Made by a program: the position numbers and the translations under genes. This document shows, in pieces, positions 60,476-64,000 of a stretch of 64,000 nucleotides of DNA; positions within the stretch are counted from its first letter, which is position 1; every line of letters begins with the position of its first letter. Below the pieces are notes generated by a model. That model saw only the letters and a list, made by a program, of their open reading frames with translations. It did not search any database and had not been told where the DNA came from. Origin of the DNA: Brevibacillus sp. DP1.3A (GTDB lineage Bacteria > Bacillota > Bacilli > Brevibacillales > Brevibacillaceae); assembly GCF_013284245.2 (NCBI RefSeq), contig NZ_CP085876.1, forward strand, positions 5,962,001 to 6,026,000. The letters run 5' to 3'.

Positions 60476-62911
60476 TTGACACTACCAATCAAACTCAAAC
60501 GCGGTTTAAAAGCCAATCTCCCCTCCGCTGCATCAGCGGGGGAACCCCTTTTTACAACCGATACCCATGAGCTTTTTGTCGGAACAGGTGAAAGTGTAGT
60601 GCCAATCGCGGCATCTGATCCCACTCTTGCAAATCGAGTAGAAGAACTTGAAATGCATAGAAGTACAGTCTCCAACACCTTCTCTGAAGAATTTGATACA
60701 TTAACCTATGTCGACTCTGAAAAGACAACAACTGGAATTGTAGGGGGAAGAGTAACTCCTACGGTTACCCCTGACTTTACTGAAGACTTCAGCACTACGA
60801 ACTACTTTGACGAGTCAAATTCTATGGGAGTTACTGTTGACACAACCAACCATCTCCTCAGAAATACAGCCGGGATAAAAAATGGAATTTTTCACGCCAA
60901 GTCGATTACCATCCCGAGTACTGACAAAGTAACTATAAACGCTGTATCCAACGAACCTAGCGCATACGCCTTCTCAGAAGCCACTCGCTTTTCTTATTCC
61001 GGAAGTGTTTTTTCGCAGCCTATGGGTTTTACAGACCGCGCGAATCGTACCTGGAAGGTGGCTCTAGTAAACGGCACAGGGATTTATGCAAAGGTAACAA
61101 ATCCTGATGGCAGCCTGTCGTTTGAAGGAACGATTTTGCCATTCAAGGGGAATACCCATACGCTCCCTTTTCAAACGGTCGACTATGTTGTGGACTACAA
61201 CAATCGTGTCTGGTTCTCTATTTCAAATTCATCACTCGGTGGGGTAGTTGGTGCTGTTAATAGCGATGGCACCACTTTCAAAGATTGGTATACCCTATAT
61301 TCAGGAGTAGGAACAGTGATAGCAACATCGATGACTCTAGATAATCAGAATAGGGTATGGGTCTTTCACTCAGTTGCATCTTATACGCGACTTCATGTTT
61401 TTAATAGTGATGGTTCTTTAAATAAGGATTTACTTAATATTCTAACATCTGGACCCACACCTTGCTTACGGTCAGTCTATGACCCAATAAGAAACCAAGT
61501 TGCTATAGGTATAATGAACGGGAATTTTTTCAAAGTATATCTTTTTGACAGTTCATTTCGGATGATTCGAAATATACAACTAACAGTTGGGGGAGAAAAC
61601 AGCTCGATTGACATGATGTATGACCTTGTCTTAGATAAATACATCGCTATACAAACGATTTATACGAGCGCAACGACATCCTACACAGTTAAACTCTATT
61701 CTCTTCATCCAGAAACGCTTGCTCAAACCACTTCAGTCGCAAACATCAATGCAAATTGGGTTTCCAGACTAGTTGCTGACGGATCAAATTACCATTTTGT
61801 GTACTCCTCAAATGTAGAGCTAAACAAATTCTACCTAGCCACTTTCAAAGCTGCCGATTTATCCGTCATCGATTCTTCTGTAACCGTCTCTACCTATGCC
61901 GGCAAGCATTATCCCTTCAAAGATAGCAACGGAGTTCTTCGTTCGTTATCGTTAACTTCCAGATACGAAACAAACCAAGCCATTGATGAATACCGTTTTG
62001 GAGCATCCAAAGCTACCGTTACTTTAGAGGTAACAAACAACAACGGACTAGATTGGATAAATGCGATTCCCTGCGAAGAGGTTACCTTTCCAACTCCCTC
62101 TACCTCACTACTTTTACGAGCCAGATTAGACTCGCCTACTGCAAATCTATCTCCAGAGCTGTACGGGTATCGTGTGATTACAGGTACTCTTACAGGGGAG
62201 GTCATCCAAGAGTTTGTAAGCACCAAACTCCCTTCTGTCTCTCCCATTGCTCATGCCTCGATTACCGCTGATCAAACCCTTCAAGAAGGCTCAATAAACT
62301 GGTACCTGACCAACGACGGCGGCGCTACTTGGGAATCAGCAGTCCTTGGACGCAAACATTCCTTTAAGAACCCGCTTTTTGCAGATTTACGGGCAAAGGC
62401 AGTCATTACCTCGCCTTCTGGCTCCGTGAAATCACCTGTCATCTCTGGTTACACCCTTACCAATTCCAACCTATTACTCACTCCAGCCCAAACAGGAACC
62501 AACCTAACCGTCACCATGTCCTCCGACCAAACCCTAACCGCCCCTGACACCTTCACCAAAATTACTTTCAATACACCCACCCACGACGAACTGCAACAAT
62601 TCGATAAAAACCTAAATCGCTTTATCGCAAAGACACCCGGCGACTACTTAATTGTTGGCTCAGCACGCATCAAAAGCCCAACCACCTCACCAAATGGTCT
62701 GCATCTAGAAGTCCGAATCAATGGTGAACTCCATAAAGTACTCAACAGCATCGTCTCCTATTCCAACCATGCCTGGTGTTTAAACGGCTCAAGCATTGTC
62801 CGACTTCAACCTGGCGACTACGTAGAGCTTTTCGGTTACTCCTTTTTTACCAATGCCGTCATAGAAGCCACCCCCACCTATTCTTACTTCCAAATCAAGC
62901 AGTTGTGGTAG
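60476..62911 (+). CDS. Intact tail fibre: Mtd-like base, beta-propeller, C1q-like tip
   Basis: The 811-residue fibre starts at TTG after GGAGG. Residues 1-45 (TLPIKLKRGLKANLPSAA, GEPLFTTDTHELFVGTG) match fragment 1 of the broken gene. Residues about 170-520 show propeller repeats (DYNNRVWFSIS, LDNQNRVWVFHS). Two small beta domains follow. The last 140 residues form a C1q/TNF-like jelly roll (FIAKTPGDYLIVGSARIKS, VRLQPGDYVELFGYSFF), a trimeric receptor-binding tip. The broken copy carries a discoidin tip instead, so the two differ mainly at the receptor-binding end. Confidence 0.75.
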   Translation: MTLPIKLKRGLKANLPSAASAGEPLFTTDTHELFVGTGESVVPIAASDPTLANRVEELEMHRSTVSNTFSEEFDTLTYVDSEKTTTGIVGGRVTPTVTPDFTEDFSTTNYFDESNSMGVTVDTTNHLLRNTAGIKNGIFHAKSITIPSTDKVTINAVSNEPSAYAFSEATRFSYSGSVFSQPMGFTDRANRTWKVALVNGTGIYAKVTNPDGSLSFEGTILPFKGNTHTLPFQTVDYVVDYNNRVWFSISNSSLGGVVGAVNSDGTTFKDWYTLYSGVGTVIATSMTLDNQNRVWVFHSVASYTRLHVFNSDGSLNKDLLNILTSGPTPCLRSVYDPIRNQVAIGIMNGNFFKVYLFDSSFRMIRNIQLTVGGENSSIDMMYDLVLDKYIAIQTIYTSATTSYTVKLYSLHPETLAQTTSVANINANWVSRLVADGSNYHFVYSSNVELNKFYLATFKAADLSVIDSSVTVSTYAGKHYPFKDSNGVLRSLSLTSRYETNQAIDEYRFGASKATVTLEVTNNNGLDWINAIPCEEVTFPTPSTSLLLRARLDSPTANLSPELYGYRVITGTLTGEVIQEFVSTKLPSVSPIAHASITADQTLQEGSINWYLTNDGGATWESAVLGRKHSFKNPLFADLRAKAVITSPSGSVKSPVISGYTLTNSNLLLTPAQTGTNLTVTMSSDQTLTAPDTFTKITFNTPTHDELQQFDKNLNRFIAKTPGDYLIVGSARIKSPTTSPNGLHLEVRINGELHKVLNSIVSYSNHAWCLNGSSIVRLQPGDYVELFGYSFFTNAVIEATPTYSYFQIKQLW

Positions 62912-62947
62912 CATTTTCACTCAAGACACCGTGAGAAATTCCTCAAA

Positions 62948-62962
62948 CTGTCTACTCTATAT
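62948..62962 (+). promoter_or_regulatory. Element motif before the lysis-side genes
   Basis: CTGTCTACTCTATAT, 50 bases before the ATG at 62998. Confidence 0.55.
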
Positions 62963-62997
62963 ATAGACCTCACAAGAGAAAGCAGGTGAATAAACGG

Positions 62998-63351
62998 ATG
63001 ATCCAAACACTACTCAACTCTTCCACTCTCCCTTTGGTAGTATCCAGTGTGCTGACGGCAATCGTCACTTATCTGGTTGCTCGCCACAACAACAAGAAAG
63101 AGTTGATGATTACAGACAGGCAGCAAATCTCGCAGGAAAACCAGCAAATTCGCCAGGAGCTGCGTCAGGAAATGGACAAGCTTCGGGAAGAACTCCACGT
63201 TTGGCGCAACCGTTGCATGGAGCTTGAAACCATCGTGCAGGAGTGGCGAGATAAATACACGACGCTGGTAGTAGAAAGACAACAGCTAGAGTACCGTGTC
63301 AAAGAGCTAGAGACCGAACTCAAAACGTACATGCAGGGACGAGTTTCCTAG
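62998..63351 (+). CDS. Small membrane protein with coiled coil
   Basis: The 117-residue protein has an N-terminal membrane helix (LPLVVSSVLTAIVTYLVAR) and a long charged coiled coil (ISQENQQIRQELRQEMDKLR onward). ATG 62998 is set by AGCAGGTGAATAAACGG; the GTG at 62986 lies in that site. The topology resembles holin partners or spanin-like phage proteins that sit beside holins. With the holin-like gene 220 bases downstream, a role in release of the particle is plausible. Confidence 0.6.
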   Translation: MIQTLLNSSTLPLVVSSVLTAIVTYLVARHNNKKELMITDRQQISQENQQIRQELRQEMDKLREELHVWRNRCMELETIVQEWRDKYTTLVVERQQLEYRVKELETELKTYMQGRVS

Positions 63352-63516
63352 ATGTGGTTAATCCAGCCGCATCTCCGTTTGTTCCTCATCAATGACCGCT
63401 TGGTCTAAGGCGTCATCCACGAAGGTGACACCTACCTTCCTTGGGGCGAAATCTCGCCTCGCGAATTAACTCCCTTCCCAATGAATGACGGCTGGATGTT
63501 TGTTTATCAGCCTTGA
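63352..63516 (+). pseudogene. Short gene with an in-frame stop
   Basis: Directly after the previous stop an ATG opens a frame of 55 codons (WLIQPHLRLFLINDRLV, stop at 63406-63408, then GVIHEGDTYLPWGEIS and WMFVYQP). The reading on both sides of the TAA looks like one continuous small protein. It has no ribosome site of its own and would be coupled to the upstream gene. No family recognised. Confidence 0.45.
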
Positions 63517-63572
63517 TCGCCTCTGACTCCCCGAACCACGCCCCGCTTTAAAAACAAAAGGAGGAACAACCT

Positions 63573-63869
63573 TTGATTGACATAGACCAGTTCATTCACA
63601 GCCTGAGTCTGCTTACTTTTATGGCGATCTTGATCGAAGCCGTAACCGAAATTTTAAAGAACGCCTTCCCCGTACTAAAAGACCGCTCCACTTACATCCT
63701 CTCTATCCTCATTGGCATTTCGCTCTCCCTCGCTTTTCAAGTCAACCCCTTTGGTCTTGAGGGCAGCGGCTACTACGTTTCTGCCGTGCTGGCTGGTATC
63801 CTCACCAGCCGCGGAGCGAACTACCTTAATAGCTTTGTGAAAAAGCTAAATACATCCTCGAAACAATAA
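63573..63869 (+). CDS. Holin-like membrane protein
   Basis: The 98-residue protein starts at TTG after AAAGGAGGAAC. Three hydrophobic helices (LTFMAILIEAVTEILKNAF, TYILSILIGISLSLAF, GYYVSAVLAGILTS) and a basic C-terminal tail (NSFVKKLNTSSKQ) fit a small phage holin. It is the last plus-strand gene before a strong terminator. In a head-less particle it would make the pores needed for lysis and release. Confidence 0.75.
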   Translation: MIDIDQFIHSLSLLTFMAILIEAVTEILKNAFPVLKDRSTYILSILIGISLSLAFQVNPFGLEGSGYYVSAVLAGILTSRGANYLNSFVKKLNTSSKQ

Positions 63870-63893
63870 CCTCTTCTTCCTCATACAAAAACA

Positions 63894-63951
63894 AAAGCAC
63901 CTGCCCCGATGCAACGTCAAACGCATCAAGGCAGGTGCTTTGTCTCTTTTT
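63894..63951. terminator. Strong terminator closing the tail element
   Basis: AAAGCACCTGCC pairs with GGCAGGTGCTTT, with a nested GATGC/GCATC stem in the loop, followed by TTTTTT at 63946-63951. Oligo-A upstream makes it work for the minus-strand gene on the right as well. Confidence 0.85.
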
Positions 63952-63956
63952 TCTCT

Positions 63957-64000
63957 CTATACTTCCTCTATCAACCGAGCCAACAAGGTAGCACGCGTCG
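63957..64000 (-). CDS. C-terminal end of a minus-strand gene, mostly outside window
   Basis: The minus strand reads TRATLLARLIEEV and a TAG stop at 63957-63959, just beyond the shared terminator. It looks like the helical end of a protein that converges on the tail operon. Too little is visible to name it. Confidence 0.4.
   Translation of the reverse strand, partial: TRATLLARLIEEV

Noticed and set aside
57499..62911. Diversity-generating retroelement acting on the Mtd-like fibres
   Set aside because: No reverse transcriptase, Avd-like gene or template repeat was found in the window.
27192..62962. The motif CTGTCTAnnCTAT as a SigF, SigG or SigB promoter
   Set aside because: No matching -35 elements (GTATA, TGAATA or GTTTAA types) at a fixed distance could be found; only weak GGGAGA/GTTAGA-like bases at variable spacing.
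1..64000. CRISPR arrays, tRNA or rRNA genes, insertion sequences
   Set aside because: No regularly spaced repeats, cloverleaf sequences or transposase motifs were recognised on either strand.

Overview
The window reads as chromosome of a spore-forming Firmicute of the Paenibacillaceae, most likely a Brevibacillus of the brevis group (inference). The reasons are a complete gerA-type germination operon, the Bacillus-like yerB-yerC-pcrB order, strong AGGAGG ribosome sites with frequent TTG and GTG starts, mid-range GC, and S-layer-homology-like modules.

Left part (1-23 kb) is mostly cellular. Positions 1-7925 hold a sugar uptake and sensing block on the minus strand: a YesN-like response regulator, a YesM-like histidine kinase, a sensing-type sugar-binding lipoprotein, then mglB, mglA and a truncated mglC. 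Upstream of it (7996-11139) is a compact, RiPP-like cluster. It has an 18-residue peptide gene, a terminator, a ThiF/E1-like enzyme with a PqqD-like N-terminus, an M50-type membrane protease with a PqqD-like N-terminus, and a TPR protein. Then come pcrB, yerC and yerB, a two-component system, a GNAT pseudogene, an IMP dehydrogenase of the Tritrichomonas-like type, a gerKA-gerKC-D-gerKB operon and an aldo/keto reductase.

Right part (23.3-63.9 kb) is one phage-tail-like element. Its left arm on the minus strand carries two sigma-70-family factors, a lytic transglycosylase, a thymidylate-kinase-like protein with a ruined P-loop, and several small proteins. Its right arm on the plus strand follows the order of a non-contractile siphovirus tail: tail terminator, tail tube, tail assembly chaperone with a -1 frameshift signal, tape measure, tail-tip proteins with S-layer-homology-like segments, and a tail-associated lysin with M23 and lysozyme-like domains. 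About 23 kb of fibre genes follow, then a holin-like protein. I see no terminase, portal, capsid, integrase, sheath or replication gene. The element therefore looks like a head-less tail particle (an F-type tailocin or domesticated tail) with its own sigma factors.

A 15-base motif, CTGTCTAnnCTATnn, occurs ahead of at least five gene blocks on both arms, and once inside a coding sequence just before another gene. It is a candidate promoter or operator for the element. The fibre region is modular and rearranged: discoidin, ConA-like, beta-propeller and C1q-like folds, paralogous pairs, an AT-rich block, a leftover gene end, and one fibre gene broken by two single-base shifts next to an intact relative.
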